The notes below the pieces were generated by a model, which made no database searches, was not told the origin of the DNA, and saw only the letters and a program-made list of their open reading frames with translations. A program made the position numbers and the translations under genes. This document shows positions 1 to 8,489 of a DNA stretch of 64,000 bases, piece by piece. Source of the DNA: Pelagibius litoralis (GTDB lineage: Bacteria; Pseudomonadota; Alphaproteobacteria; Kiloniellales; Kiloniellaceae). Positions within the stretch are counted from its first letter, which is position 1, and the number at the start of each line of letters is the position of its first letter. The stretch lies in contig NZ_JAAQPH010000003.1 in the NCBI RefSeq assembly GCF_011683915.1, forward strand, positions 62,001 to 126,000, in the 5' to 3' direction.

Positions 1-1
1 C

Positions 2-580
2 AACAACGTCACCATGCTGGCCATCGTTCTGACCGGCGCCGCCTTAATCCGGGAGCGCGAGCACGGCACCATCGAACACCTGCTGGTCATGCCGCTGACC
101 CCGATCGAAATCATGGTGGCCAAGGTCTGGGCAAACGGCCTGGTCATTCTCTTCGCTTCCGGCCTGTCGCTATGGCTGGTGGTCGAAACACTGCTGCAGG
201 TGCCGATCGCCGGTTCAAAAGCGCTCTTTCTCGCCGGAACGGGGCTCTATCTGTTCTTCGCCACGGCACTGGGCATCTTTCTCGCCACCATCGCGCGTTC
301 GATGCCCCAGTTTGGCCTCTTGTTCATGATGGTCTTCCTGCCGATGAACCTGCTGTCCGGCGGCGAGACGCCGATCGAAAGCCAGCCGGCGCTGCTGCAG
401 GCGATCATGCAGGCCGTGCCCTCGACCCATTTCGTCAGCTTTGCGCAGGCTATTCTCTACCGCGGCGCCGGCATCGATATCGTCTGGCCGCAGTTTGCCC
501 TCGTGACGGTGATCGGCAGCCTGTTCTTTGCCTTCGCAGCCGCCCGCTTCAGAAGAAGCATCGCGGTCATGCGGTCCTGA
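2..580 (+). CDS. ABC-2 type transporter permease, C-terminal part (cut by window edge)
   Basis: The reading frame is open from the first bases, so the gene starts upstream and 192 residues are visible. The protein is very hydrophobic, with about five membrane segments. It carries the ABC-2 permease hallmark of an EREHGTIE coupling segment followed by LLVMPLTPIEIMVAKV, as in YhhJ/YhiH-type exporter permeases. A periplasmic loop with LSGGETPIESQP and a short basic C-terminal tail follow. In this family the protein forms the membrane channel of an exporter powered by a separate ATPase, whose gene would lie to the left. The gene converges on the minus-strand deacylase gene. The exported substrate cannot be told. 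Confidence 0.85.
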   Translation, partial: NNVTMLAIVLTGAALIREREHGTIEHLLVMPLTPIEIMVAKVWANGLVILFASGLSLWLVVETLLQVPIAGSKALFLAGTGLYLFFATALGIFLATIARSMPQFGLLFMMVFLPMNLLSGGETPIESQPALLQAIMQAVPSTHFVSFAQAILYRGAGIDIVWPQFALVTVIGSLFFAFAAARFRRSIAVMRS

Positions 581-604
581 CGGCTTGCAGGCCGCCGGTC
601 CTTT

Positions 605-1615
605 CTAGTCTACAGCGTCCGACAAAAGGTGGAACAGGCAGTCGCCGTGCTGGGCTATCGATGGAACGCGGCGACAGGCGACCAGGCCGGCGGCGTCGAA
701 CGGCACCGTCACCGGCTCTTTCAAGGGTGCGTTCGGGAAGTGCAGCCGCCCGGCAGTCTGCCCGGGTACGACCGTATCCCCCAGGGCAACCAGCGGCTCG
801 AACAGGCCGTCTTCGGGGGCATAGACGAAGTAGTGCGGCCCCGCCACCTCCATGAACCGGGTTTCCGGCCCCGGCGGCAGATCCCCGGCTATCAGGATTC
901 CCTGTTGGACCAACAGTCTCTGAAGTCCCTCCTCCGCCAGCCGCAGGCCGTCCCGGGAGATCGTTTCACCGCCGCCAAGCTCTGTCATGATGGTCGGCAC
1001 GTCATAACGCTCGGCAGCAGCGGCCAGCGTCGTCGGGCCGCCGCCGCCCTTGCCGCTGGTGATGTAGCTGATCGGCGCAGCGAAGGCTCTCAAAGCATCT
1101 TTCAGCACGCGATTCTCGGCCGGGGTTCGGCCGGGCCGCATGAGGGCGCAGGGGAGAAATTCCAGAGAGCGGCCGCCGGAGTGGAGATCCACTGCAATGT
1201 CGACGGTCGGGAACAGCACTTCGTCAACGTAGTGTGCCAGCATCGCCGTCGGCTGCCCGTAGGGATCGCCGGGGAATGATCGGTTAAGGTTGCCGCCGTC
1301 GACCGGCGAGTTGCGCGTTCCTGCGGCAGCCGCCGGCGCATTGAGTGCTGGAAGAACGATGATCCGGCCCCGGACATCCCCCGGCCCAAGCCTGCGGGCA
1401 AGATTTAGAAGCGCGACCTGACCCTCGTATTCGTCTCCATGATTGCCGGCAACCAGCAGGGCCGTCGGGCCTTCGCCGTTCTTGATGCAGACAATCGGGA
1501 CCGGCAGCCATCCATAGGCGGAGAGATTGGAGGAATACGGCAGGCGCAGACAGTCGGCCTGTTTGCCGTCCTTCGAAAGATCGATCTTCGACCAGACTCT
1601 GGTTTCGCTTAGCAT
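605..1615 (-). CDS. Succinylglutamate desuccinylase/aspartoacylase family deacylase, DoeB-like
   Basis: A 336-residue zinc-dependent deacylase of the AstE/AspA family. The metal motif GNHGDEYEG (His59, Glu62), VDLHSGG (His145) and the catalytic Glu in TELGGGE (about 212) are all present. RNSPVDGGNLNRSFPGDP matches the DoeB/EutE branch, which removes the acetyl group from N-acetyl-diaminobutyrate in ectoine breakdown. It is the last gene of a minus-strand set with an MmgE/PrpD protein and an M24 hydrolase; M24 hydrolase plus AstE-type deacylase is the DoeA/DoeB pairing. Start taken at the ATG at 1615, although the Shine-Dalgarno there is weak. Family assignment is firm; the ectoine-type substrate is inferred from context. 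Confidence 0.85.
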   Translation of the reverse strand: MLSETRVWSKIDLSKDGKQADCLRLPYSSNLSAYGWLPVPIVCIKNGEGPTALLVAGNHGDEYEGQVALLNLARRLGPGDVRGRIIVLPALNAPAAAAGTRNSPVDGGNLNRSFPGDPYGQPTAMLAHYVDEVLFPTVDIAVDLHSGGRSLEFLPCALMRPGRTPAENRVLKDALRAFAAPISYITSGKGGGGPTTLAAAAERYDVPTIMTELGGGETISRDGLRLAEEGLQRLLVQQGILIAGDLPPGPETRFMEVAGPHYFVYAPEDGLFEPLVALGDTVVPGQTAGRLHFPNAPLKEPVTVPFDAAGLVACRRVPSIAQHGDCLFHLLSDAVD

Positions 1616-1647
1616 CGATGTGAACCGCTAGTCTTTTCGAAAGAAAA

Positions 1648-3039
1648 TCATGTGAGGACGGAGGGTTCCGGTCCGGCATCGACAGGCAGGCCCGTGGGTT
1701 GCGAAAGCACGCAAAGCAGGCTGCGTGCATCACCGCCCTTCAGCGCGGAGACAACTGTAATCAGACGATCCACAGCCTCGTCATCGAGGACACCCTTGCC
1801 AAGATCGCGCAGCTTCCGGGCGACCGAAGGCCTGTCCATCGGGTTCGCCGGGTCCCCCCAGGGATGCATCACGGTCTTGCTTTGCTTTTCGCCGGCGGAG
1901 AACAGGCTGACCCGCGCCGGAGTCTGCTTCGGGAAAGCCCCGGCAAAGTCGTCGGCATAGATGACTTCGATACGCCGCGAGAGGGCCAACACCTCCTGGT
2001 CCCGCAGACTTGGCTCAGCCAGGGGCCGCAAGACGGAAGGTCCGCGCAGCGCCGCCAGAGCGATCGTGAACGGCAGGCTGAATTGAGCGCCTTCGAGTGT
2101 TTGCGGCGCGGTCTCGTTGGCAATTTTCCGCGCCTCGGGGAAGATCTCCACAACAAGACGCTCGATCGACGAACCGGCAAGCGCCCGCCCCTGGGTGAGG
2201 GCGAAAACCGCATCCAGGGCAGGGTGGGTGTAACGGCAGCACGCATAGGGCTTCAGGTAGGTTTCCTTGATGAACCAGCGCGTAGCCAATTCATCGGTAA
2301 TCGCCGGAACATCGTAAACCTGTGCCCGGTCGAGCATGTCGACCGGCCCCGTCGCGCCGCGTTCGGCGCGCGCCACCGCGGCGATGGCCGTTACGGTCGA
2401 CCAGGGGTTGCTGCCCTTTACCGAACTGACCGTCCGGGAATCCCCCTGCGGCAGGTTCTGCGGCGCTTCGGCACCGGCAATCGCCATGGCCTGCGCAACC
2501 AAATCGGCCGGCAGCCGGCGCAGCGATCCTATCGCCGCCGCTACGCCATAACCGGTCCAGCGGCCACTGGCGTAGCTTATGGCCGCAGCCTGCCGTCTGG
2601 CGGAGGCAATCCGAAGTGCCACATCGTAGCCGACGGCGACCGCCGTCAGAATTTCCAGCCCACCTGCCCCGCTCTGCCGCGCCTCGGCCAGAACCGCCGG
2701 AACGATGGCTGCCCCCGGATGCCCGGAAGCGCCGCGATGACCGTCATCAACATCCAGGGCGCTGGCCGCTGCGCAGTTCGCAAAGACGGCACCGGGCTTG
2801 CGCAGCCTTACCGGCGCAAACCAGACAGGGGAATCACCCTCTCCAAAAACCTCTTGCGCCGCATCGCGGGAGACCGCGGCGTTCCTGGTTCCAACGCCGC
2901 CAAGCGCCGCGGCAATGGTATCCAGAACGGCCAGCTCGGCCGCGGAAAGGGCGGATTGCGGAAGCGCGCCCCGGCCACCTCCAGAGGCAAAGTCAGCGAG
3001 TTCTTCGAGAGTGTTCCCCATCCGCTCAGTCTGCCTCAC
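1648..3039 (-). CDS. MmgE/PrpD family protein
   Basis: A 463-residue protein with the all-helical MmgE/PrpD fold signature near the N-terminus: ANCAAASALDVDDGHRGASGHPGAAIVPAVLA split over residues ~85-125. The family includes 2-methylcitrate dehydratase and cis-aconitate decarboxylase, and many members have no known reaction. It shares 4 bp with the upstream M24 gene (GTG at 3039 over the TGA), so translation is probably coupled; an ATG at 3021 is an alternative start. Its place between an ectoine-hydrolase-like and a DoeB-like gene is unusual and suggests a lyase or isomerase step in the same pathway. Substrate unknown. Confidence 0.85.
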   Translation of the reverse strand: MRQTERMGNTLEELADFASGGGRGALPQSALSAAELAVLDTIAAALGGVGTRNAAVSRDAAQEVFGEGDSPVWFAPVRLRKPGAVFANCAAASALDVDDGHRGASGHPGAAIVPAVLAEARQSGAGGLEILTAVAVGYDVALRIASARRQAAAISYASGRWTGYGVAAAIGSLRRLPADLVAQAMAIAGAEAPQNLPQGDSRTVSSVKGSNPWSTVTAIAAVARAERGATGPVDMLDRAQVYDVPAITDELATRWFIKETYLKPYACCRYTHPALDAVFALTQGRALAGSSIERLVVEIFPEARKIANETAPQTLEGAQFSLPFTIALAALRGPSVLRPLAEPSLRDQEVLALSRRIEVIYADDFAGAFPKQTPARVSLFSAGEKQSKTVMHPWGDPANPMDRPSVARKLRDLGKGVLDDEAVDRLITVVSALKGGDARSLLCVLSQPTGLPVDAGPEPSVLT

Positions 3040-4229
3040 ACAGGATGCGCATCGACGACCGGAATCTGCGCCGGCGCCAGTTCGCTGAGAAACTCGATGC
3101 CGCTGTCCGTTACGTAAACGATTTCTTCGAACTGAAAGACCCCGCCGCCGCGCTCAAGCTTGGGTTCGATGTGAAGGATCATTCCCGCCTTGATCACCTC
3201 CGGATTGCCGCGCGAGATCGAGGGCGGCTCGGTCACCCCCAAGCCGCCGCCGTGACCGATACGCGACAGCAAGCCATAAGGCGCCCCAAGGCCGGCGCCC
3301 GCCCATAGCCGTTCGTAGGATGCAAAGACCTCCCCACAAGTCATGCCGGCGCGGATGCCGCTTGCGACCGCCACCGTGATTTCCCGGGTTTTGCCGTAGA
3401 GCTCACATTCCCATGGTTCCGGCACGCCAGCCCGTGCGATCCGGTTCCGGTCCGCTGGATAGCCGCCATAGGTCGAGCGGAAATCCGTCCAGATGTAGTC
3501 GCCGGCCGCCAGGGCTTTTGGGCCCGGCGGTCGGTTGTAGATGAAATCGCCCCGGCCGAAAGCCATCGCGATGGGGTCGGCCCGCTCGGCACCCGCCATG
3601 AAGATCCGGGCCTGCATGCGCTGGTACAGCGCAAATTCGGTCATGCCGAGATGCGCCTCTCCGATGACGGCGTCGAATGCGCTGTTGACGATCTGAAAGG
3701 CCGTGCGCTTCAGCCCGGCCTCGTATTCCGACTTCACCACCCGGACCCGCCAGATCAGGTCCGAGGCGCTGCCGAGGGACGCGCCATCCGCCCGTGACCT
3801 CAGGCCGTCAATGAGTTCGAGGGAACCGCGCCCGAACATGTCCTGGCCGTAGTCGATGGCCGTTGCCGCCCGGCCGGTTCGGTCTCTGGCCGATATCTCC
3901 CGCAACACGGTATCGACGGCCTCTGAGAGGTAGCCGTCGTAATAGGCCGGCACAAAACCGCGCTCGCAACTCTCGATGTTTCGGGAATCGGTTCTGCTCG
4001 CGACGAGAAGGAGGTCGTCCTGGCCGATGACGACGAAAAGCGGCCGCGCGTTATAGGCCCAGGTCAGCGTTTGATAGTCGGTGACGTAGAGAATGTTCTC
4101 CCTGTCTGTCAGAGCAACAAAGGCTATGCCCTCACGGCGCATTTCACCGCGGATCGCAGCCAGACGGGCCGCAAGCTCGCCGGGCGGCACCGGCGAAGGC
4201 CGGGCGCAGGAGAGGATCGCCTCCGACAC
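3036..4229 (-). CDS. M24 family metallohydrolase (Xaa-Pro peptidase/ectoine-hydrolase-like, DoeA-like)
   Basis: Creatinase/prolidase-fold protein: an N-terminal creatinase domain (ENILYVTDYQTLTW) and a C-terminal pita-bread domain. All five metal ligands appear present: Asp in WTDFRS, Asp in PADRNR, His in RIGHGGGLGVTEPP, Glu in HIEPKLE and Glu in FQFEEIVYVT. That makes it an active-type hydrolase rather than a creatinase, which lacks them. DoeA/EutD ectoine hydrolases belong to this family and are usually adjacent to a DoeB-like deacylase, as here. The GTG at 4229 lies just after the regulator stop (397 aa); a GTG at 4289 would give an overlapping 417-aa form. Confidence 0.82.
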   Translation of the reverse strand: MSEAILSCARPSPVPPGELAARLAAIRGEMRREGIAFVALTDRENILYVTDYQTLTWAYNARPLFVVIGQDDLLLVASRTDSRNIESCERGFVPAYYDGYLSEAVDTVLREISARDRTGRAATAIDYGQDMFGRGSLELIDGLRSRADGASLGSASDLIWRVRVVKSEYEAGLKRTAFQIVNSAFDAVIGEAHLGMTEFALYQRMQARIFMAGAERADPIAMAFGRGDFIYNRPPGPKALAAGDYIWTDFRSTYGGYPADRNRIARAGVPEPWECELYGKTREITVAVASGIRAGMTCGEVFASYERLWAGAGLGAPYGLLSRIGHGGGLGVTEPPSISRGNPEVIKAGMILHIEPKLERGGGVFQFEEIVYVTDSGIEFLSELAPAQIPVVDAHPV

Positions 4230-4230
4230 T

Positions 4231-4956
4231 TCAATCGGCCGGGGGCAGATCAAAGGTGCAGGCCAAACGGTCGAAGGGAGATTCCGCACAGCCGAAGACT
4301 TTCAGGGACGGATCGCTGGTCTTGAATTCATAGGCGCGGCGAAGCGCCGGATATCCGTTCGGAACAGCGAAGTGCTGCTGCACCTCCGGCGATGCGGGCG
4401 CGGCATCGATCATCAGCCGGGTCGCCGTAACTGGCGAATCGTTGTCGGCCAGGGCCTGGTAAATGAATTTCGTTCCGAACTCATCGACGACGGAATCGCT
4501 GAGCGGCTTGGTGATGAAAGCGGTATCGAACATGATCGGTATGTCATCGGCGAGAACCAGTTTGCGCACGCAAAGCATAGGCTCCGAGGGAATCGAAAGC
4601 ACATCGAAGGACAGATCCTTCATCTTCTCCCGGGTGATGGAGATAAGCTGGATCGATGGTGTGAACCCCAGGCGCCGGGCATCGTCCATCGAGGTCAGCG
4701 AGAGATCGAGGTTGCGGATAAAGCGGCGCTGCTCACGAACGAATGTGCCCAAGCCGGGAACCGATCTTAGAATGCCGGCCGACTGAAGGTCCCGCAGCGC
4801 GCGTTTGGTCGTGATCAGGCTGACATTGAACTCTTCGGCCAGAGACGCAGCCGAGGGAAGCGGCACCTCCGGATCGAACTCGCCGGACTGCACCCGGCGG
4901 GCGATCTCCTCCCGCACGGCCTCATGTAACGCATTGCCTGATTTTCTGGCGCGCAT
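4231..4956 (-). CDS. GntR family transcriptional regulator, HutC/UTRA subfamily
   Basis: A 241-residue repressor-type protein. Residues ~10-75 form a GntR winged helix (LAEEFNVSLITTKRALRDLQSAGILRSVPGLGTFV), and residues ~95-235 match a UTRA ligand-binding domain. The ATG at 4956 is preferred over an upstream TTG at 5097 because the extra 47 residues do not resemble the family. It is the first gene of the minus-strand M24/MmgE/deacylase set and is divergent from the ABC importer at 5188. The palindrome at 5114-5127 between them is the probable operator. Known ectoine regulators (EnuR) are MocR-type with an aminotransferase domain, so this is a different regulator. Confidence 0.9.
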   Translation of the reverse strand: MRARKSGNALHEAVREEIARRVQSGEFDPEVPLPSAASLAEEFNVSLITTKRALRDLQSAGILRSVPGLGTFVREQRRFIRNLDLSLTSMDDARRLGFTPSIQLISITREKMKDLSFDVLSIPSEPMLCVRKLVLADDIPIMFDTAFITKPLSDSVVDEFGTKFIYQALADNDSPVTATRLMIDAAPASPEVQQHFAVPNGYPALRRAYEFKTSDPSLKVFGCAESPFDRLACTFDLPPAD

Positions 4957-5105
4957 GTTCGTTTTCTCTTCCCCGTTCCTGAGCCTGAGGTCCCAGCTTA
5001 CACTCTCGACCGCCGCAACCCGCTCGGCTGCTCTTGCCGATCCACGGCCTACCGCAGCGCAGGCTGTCCGTTCTTCATCCTGCGGCTTCACGATCAATCA
5101 TCTTA

Positions 5106-5146
5106 TTGACATACTAGGTATACCTAGCATACCGTCTGGTTGTCAA
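5106..5146. promoter_or_regulatory. Divergent promoter with GntR-type operator palindrome
   Basis: A perfect 14-bp palindrome CTAGGTATACCTAG (5114-5127) lies in the 16-bp spacer between TTGACA (5106-5111) and the weak -10 candidate CATACC (5128-5133) on the plus strand. On the minus strand there is another TTGACA (5146-5141), with GTATAC 17 bp further (5123-5118), overlapping the same palindrome. A bound dimer would therefore cover both promoters. Such short palindromes are typical GntR operators; that the protein at 4231-4956 binds here is inferred. Confidence 0.6.
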
Positions 5147-5187
5147 GGGCACTGGTGTTATCGATGCCCGAAATACAGGAGGCAGAA

Positions 5188-6075
5188 ATGGCTTTGAAAA
5201 ACAAAGCTCTCGGAAAGAATACCCTCAAGCTCGCCTGCGGCTTGGCGGTCGCTTTCAGCCTGGCATCGCCGGCATCCGCCGAAACAACGCGCGAGCGGGT
5301 CCTGAGTGAAAAAACGATCGTGATCGGCGTGCACAACAAGGCCCCCTGGGGCTATCGTGACCAGAATGGCAATCCGGCCGGCTTTCATCCCGATCTGGTC
5401 CGCGCCATCTTCGAACCGCTGGGGGTGACGAAGGTCGAACTCGTTATCGCGGATTTCGGCGCCCTGATCCCGGGGTTGGTTGCCAGCCGCTTCGATGCCA
5501 TCGCATCGGGCTTGTACATCACGCCGAAGCGCTGCGAACTCGTGGCCTTCAGCAATCCGGACCTGCGGCTTGCCGACGCGGCCCTGGTGGCCGCGGGAAA
5601 CCCGAAGGGCATCAAGAGCTACAGCGATATCGCAGCGAATGAAGACCTGAAGTTCGGCGCAACCCGCGGCAGCGTGCAAGGCAAGAATGCCGCAGCGGCA
5701 GGCATACCGGAAAGCCAGATGTTGTTGTTCCAGAATACAGAGTCGACCATCGCGGCGCTGACATCGGGCCGCGTCGATGCCATTGCCTTCTCCGCCGCCA
5801 CAGCCTCCAAGGTCGTCAGCGACCCGAATATCGACGGTATCGAACGGGCCTCGCCTTTCACCGGCCTCATTCTCGGAAACGGAAAGGAGAAGGTCGGCCA
5901 TTCGGCGGTGGCCTTTCGCCAGAACGACGAGGACCTGAGGGACTTGTACAACGAGCGCCTTGCCGAGTTGCGGGCCGACGGCACGTTTGATCTGATCATG
6001 GAAAAGAACGGGTTTTCAAAGATGGAAAAAGCGCCCGATATCAGTTTCAGCCAGCTCTGCAGCGGCGAACTGTGA
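5188..6075 (+). CDS. Transporter substrate-binding protein, EhuB-like (ectoine/polar amino acid)
   Basis: A 295-residue periplasmic binding protein of family 3 (SBP_bac_3), with a Sec signal peptide ending near SLASPASA-E. Features shared with ectoine-binding EhuB proteins include APWGYRDQNGNPAGFHPDLVRA, FGALIPGLVASRFDAIASGLYI, KRCELVAFSNP and GNPKGIKSYSDIA. The ATG at 5188 follows AGGAGG (5177-5182) at ideal spacing. It heads the plus-strand transporter operon (binding protein, two permeases, ATPase) and stands back to back with the regulator/hydrolase set. Ligand is probably ectoine, hydroxyectoine or a related solute or amino acid; only the transporter class is certain. Confidence 0.87.
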   Translation: MALKNKALGKNTLKLACGLAVAFSLASPASAETTRERVLSEKTIVIGVHNKAPWGYRDQNGNPAGFHPDLVRAIFEPLGVTKVELVIADFGALIPGLVASRFDAIASGLYITPKRCELVAFSNPDLRLADAALVAAGNPKGIKSYSDIAANEDLKFGATRGSVQGKNAAAAGIPESQMLLFQNTESTIAALTSGRVDAIAFSAATASKVVSDPNIDGIERASPFTGLILGNGKEKVGHSAVAFRQNDEDLRDLYNERLAELRADGTFDLIMEKNGFSKMEKAPDISFSQLCSGEL

Positions 6076-6105
6076 TAGCGCCTCGCGCCCGCAGACCCCT
6101 GTCTC

Positions 6106-6765
6106 ATGAGCTTTCCTGAAATACTGGTCGGAATTTTCGAAGGGTTCCGTATAACAGCCGCCGTCGTCTTCTACGGCCTTCTGTTTGCGGTTCCCTTCGC
6201 CCTTGTTTTCGGCATCCTGCAGCACTTTACGCGGGGCATCCTCCGTTTTCTGGTGACCGCCGTCATCGAGTTCTGGCGTAGTTCCCCGGTCATCATCCTG
6301 CTGTTCGTCTTTTACTACGCGCTACCGATCTTCGGCGTCGTGATGTCGGCCATGACCGTCAGCGCATTGGTCCTCGGCCTGAACATCGGCGGATACGGCA
6401 GCCAGGCCGTAAGGGCCGCGCTGCAGGCGCTCGATCCCGGCCAAGTGGAAGCCGGCCTGGCGCTCGGGCTGCGGCGCAGCCGCATTCTCCTGCTGATTGA
6501 ACTTCCCCAGGCCATCGCCATGATGATGCCGACCCTCATGAACCTGGTCATACAGCTCGTCAAGGGAACCGCTCTCGTCTCGCTTGTCACCCTCGGGGAC
6601 ATGACGTTCCGGGCAAAAGAGATCGCCCAGATCGAATACAACCCGGTCGGCATCTATTCCGGCCTGCTGCTGGCATACTTCATCGTCTGCTATCCGGTGA
6701 CCGTGATCGGAAGATGGCTTGAGCGCCGCGTCGGCGTCGGGGAAGGGCAGGCACATGGACTTTAA
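6106..6765 (+). CDS. Amino acid ABC transporter permease, EhuC-like
   Basis: A 219-residue inner-membrane permease of the HisM/GlnP type with about five transmembrane segments. It has the opening FEGFRITAAVVFYGLLFAVP, the EFWRSSPVIILLFVFYYALP segment, and the ATPase-contact EAA loop around QALDPGQVEAGLALGL. It would form the channel with the permease encoded next; their genes overlap by 11 bp. It starts 30 bases after the binding-protein gene. Confidence 0.9.
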   Translation: MSFPEILVGIFEGFRITAAVVFYGLLFAVPFALVFGILQHFTRGILRFLVTAVIEFWRSSPVIILLFVFYYALPIFGVVMSAMTVSALVLGLNIGGYGSQAVRAALQALDPGQVEAGLALGLRRSRILLLIELPQAIAMMMPTLMNLVIQLVKGTALVSLVTLGDMTFRAKEIAQIEYNPVGIYSGLLLAYFIVCYPVTVIGRWLERRVGVGEGQAHGL

Positions 6766-7414
6766 TCACGCCTTTGCCATAGAGATCGTACCCACGATCC
6801 TGCAAGCGCTTCACACCACCCTGCTTGTCGCGGTCCTCAGCAGCATCGGCGCCGCAGCAATCGGTTTCACGCTGGAGGTGACCCGCCGGTCCGGGCGCCT
6901 GGCCGGCTATGCAATGCGCTTTGTCATCGACTTCATCCGCTCGACGCCGGTCCTGGCCCAGCTGTATTTCCTGTTCTTCGTACTGCCGTTTTACGGGATC
7001 ACGCTGCCGGCCATGGTCGTCGGCGTACTGGGCTTGAGCATCTACTACAGCGGCTACCTCGCTGAGGTGTTCAAGGCGGGGATAGACGCCATCCACAGGG
7101 GTCAGTGGGATGCCGCCAAGGCACTTGGCCTCAGCGGCTTCGACACCATCATCTTCGTGATCGCGCCGCAGATGTTGCGGAACATCGCGGCACCGATGGG
7201 CAACTACTTCGTCTCCGTCCTGAAGGCGACACCCTACCTCGCCGTTATTGCGGTGCCGGAAATGCTGGGCAGCGGTTTCGATATCGCTTCCGATACCTTC
7301 AGATATGCCGAACCGCTGGTTGTCGTGGGGATCATCTTTCTCTTCCTCGCGATTTCGATAGCCCAGCTCGTCAGGCTGCTGGAGACGCGCCTGAACGCCG
7401 CACACAACCGGTGA
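6755..7414 (+). CDS. Amino acid ABC transporter permease, EhuD-like
   Basis: A 219-residue HisQ/GlnP-type permease, partner of the preceding one. It contains the family segments [16 protein letters not shown]-like start, [20 protein letters not shown] and the EAA loop [16 protein letters not shown]. The ATG at 6755 lies inside the end of the previous gene with GGGGAAGG upstream, so translation is probably coupled. Confidence 0.9.
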   Translation: MDFNHAFAIEIVPTILQALHTTLLVAVLSSIGAAAIGFTLEVTRRSGRLAGYAMRFVIDFIRSTPVLAQLYFLFFVLPFYGITLPAMVVGVLGLSIYYSGYLAEVFKAGIDAIHRGQWDAAKALGLSGFDTIIFVIAPQMLRNIAAPMGNYFVSVLKATPYLAVIAVPEMLGSGFDIASDTFRYAEPLVVVGIIFLFLAISIAQLVRLLETRLNAAHNR

Positions 7415-7460
7415 ATTCAATCGGGCATCCGGCAAAACACTGGACTTGGAGGATCAGCGC

Positions 7461-8231
7461 TTGACCGAAGGATTGCCGCCAGCGGACCAAAACCTGGCGG
7501 TCGAAGCCAGCGGCCTGTGCAAGTGGTTCAAAAAGTTCCAGGCGCTCAGGGATGTCGACCTTCAGGTGCGCCGTGGCGAGAGGATCGTTATCTGCGGGCC
7601 CTCCGGGTCCGGAAAGTCGACCTTGATCCGCTGCCTGAACGGTCTGGAAACCTGCCAACAAGGACAGATCCGCGTGAACGGCCGGGCGCTGGCGCCCGGG
7701 AAGAACAACCTGGAGATTCGCCGCAGCATCGGCATGGTCTTTCAGAGTTTCAACCTGTTCCCCCACCTCAGCGTGCTGCAGAACTGCACTCTGGCACAGG
7801 TGCGCGCCCAAAAGCGCAGCAAGGAAGAAGCGGTCGAGATCGCCCGGCACTACCTCGCGCGGGTGAAAATCATCGACCAGGCCGGCAAGTTTCCAAGCCA
7901 GCTTTCCGGCGGTCAGCAGCAGCGGGCGGCAATCGCCCGGGCGCTCTGTATGAAACCCGGCACCATGCTTTTCGACGAGCCGACATCCGCGCTCGACCCG
8001 GAGATGATCAAGGAAGTCCTCGATGTCATGGTCTCGCTCGCCGAGGACGGCATGACGATGATCTGCGTAACCCACGAAATGGGCTTCGCGCGCAAGGTCG
8101 CGGACCGGATCATCTTCATGGATGAAGGCAGGATCGTCGAAGAGGCGCCCCCTGAGATTTTCTTCTCGTCACCGCAAACCCGGCGCGCGCAGCTGTTCCT
8201 CGACCAGATCCTCAGTTCGGACGTTCACTAG
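7461..8231 (+). CDS. Amino acid ABC transporter ATP-binding protein, EhuA-like
   Basis: A 256-residue ATPase of the GlnQ/HisP class. Walker A is GPSGSGKST, the Q-loop is [11 protein letters not shown], the signature is LSGGQQQR, Walker B is [13 protein letters not shown] and the switch His is in CVTHEMGFA. No ATG fits; the TTG at 7461 is chosen because GGAGG (7448-7452) precedes it by 8 bases. It is the last gene of the EhuBCDA-like operon and powers the two permeases. Confidence 0.88.
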   Translation: MTEGLPPADQNLAVEASGLCKWFKKFQALRDVDLQVRRGERIVICGPSGSGKSTLIRCLNGLETCQQGQIRVNGRALAPGKNNLEIRRSIGMVFQSFNLFPHLSVLQNCTLAQVRAQKRSKEEAVEIARHYLARVKIIDQAGKFPSQLSGGQQQRAAIARALCMKPGTMLFDEPTSALDPEMIKEVLDVMVSLAEDGMTMICVTHEMGFARKVADRIIFMDEGRIVEEAPPEIFFSSPQTRRAQLFLDQILSSDVH

Positions 8232-8385
8232 ATCGGATCATCTTCCAGGCGCGCCCAGGACCGCTCATCCCCAGATCGACCCGGCGCCCGGGCTTTCTCC
8301 AGTTTTCCGGCTCTCAGGGAAAGCGGCAAGAGGGGTGCGGCAAGGGCGTCGGCCATCGCGGCGGGCGCCTGTCATCCGCCGCAGA

Positions 8386-8398
8386 ACAAGTTACTTGT
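8386..8398. promoter_or_regulatory. Operator-like palindrome upstream of the first peptide transporter
   Basis: A perfect palindrome ACAAGT-T-ACTTGT lies about 95 bases before the binding-protein start in the 258-base gap 8232-8489. No clear -35/-10 pair is visible next to it. The rest of the gap is GC-rich and shows nothing else I recognise. Confidence 0.35.
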
Positions 8399-8489
8399 GA
8401 GCAGAAGAGTTCTGGGGCACGCTTTGCAACAATAAAGGAATGGGACTGGAGGAGTTCCCGCAGGGTATCGGGCAGAAAACAGGGAGATA

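Noticed and set aside
4957-5097. Longer form of the GntR protein starting at a TTG at 5097
   Set aside because: The extra 47 residues lie before a good ATG at 4956, do not resemble GntR N-termini and would reach into the operator region.
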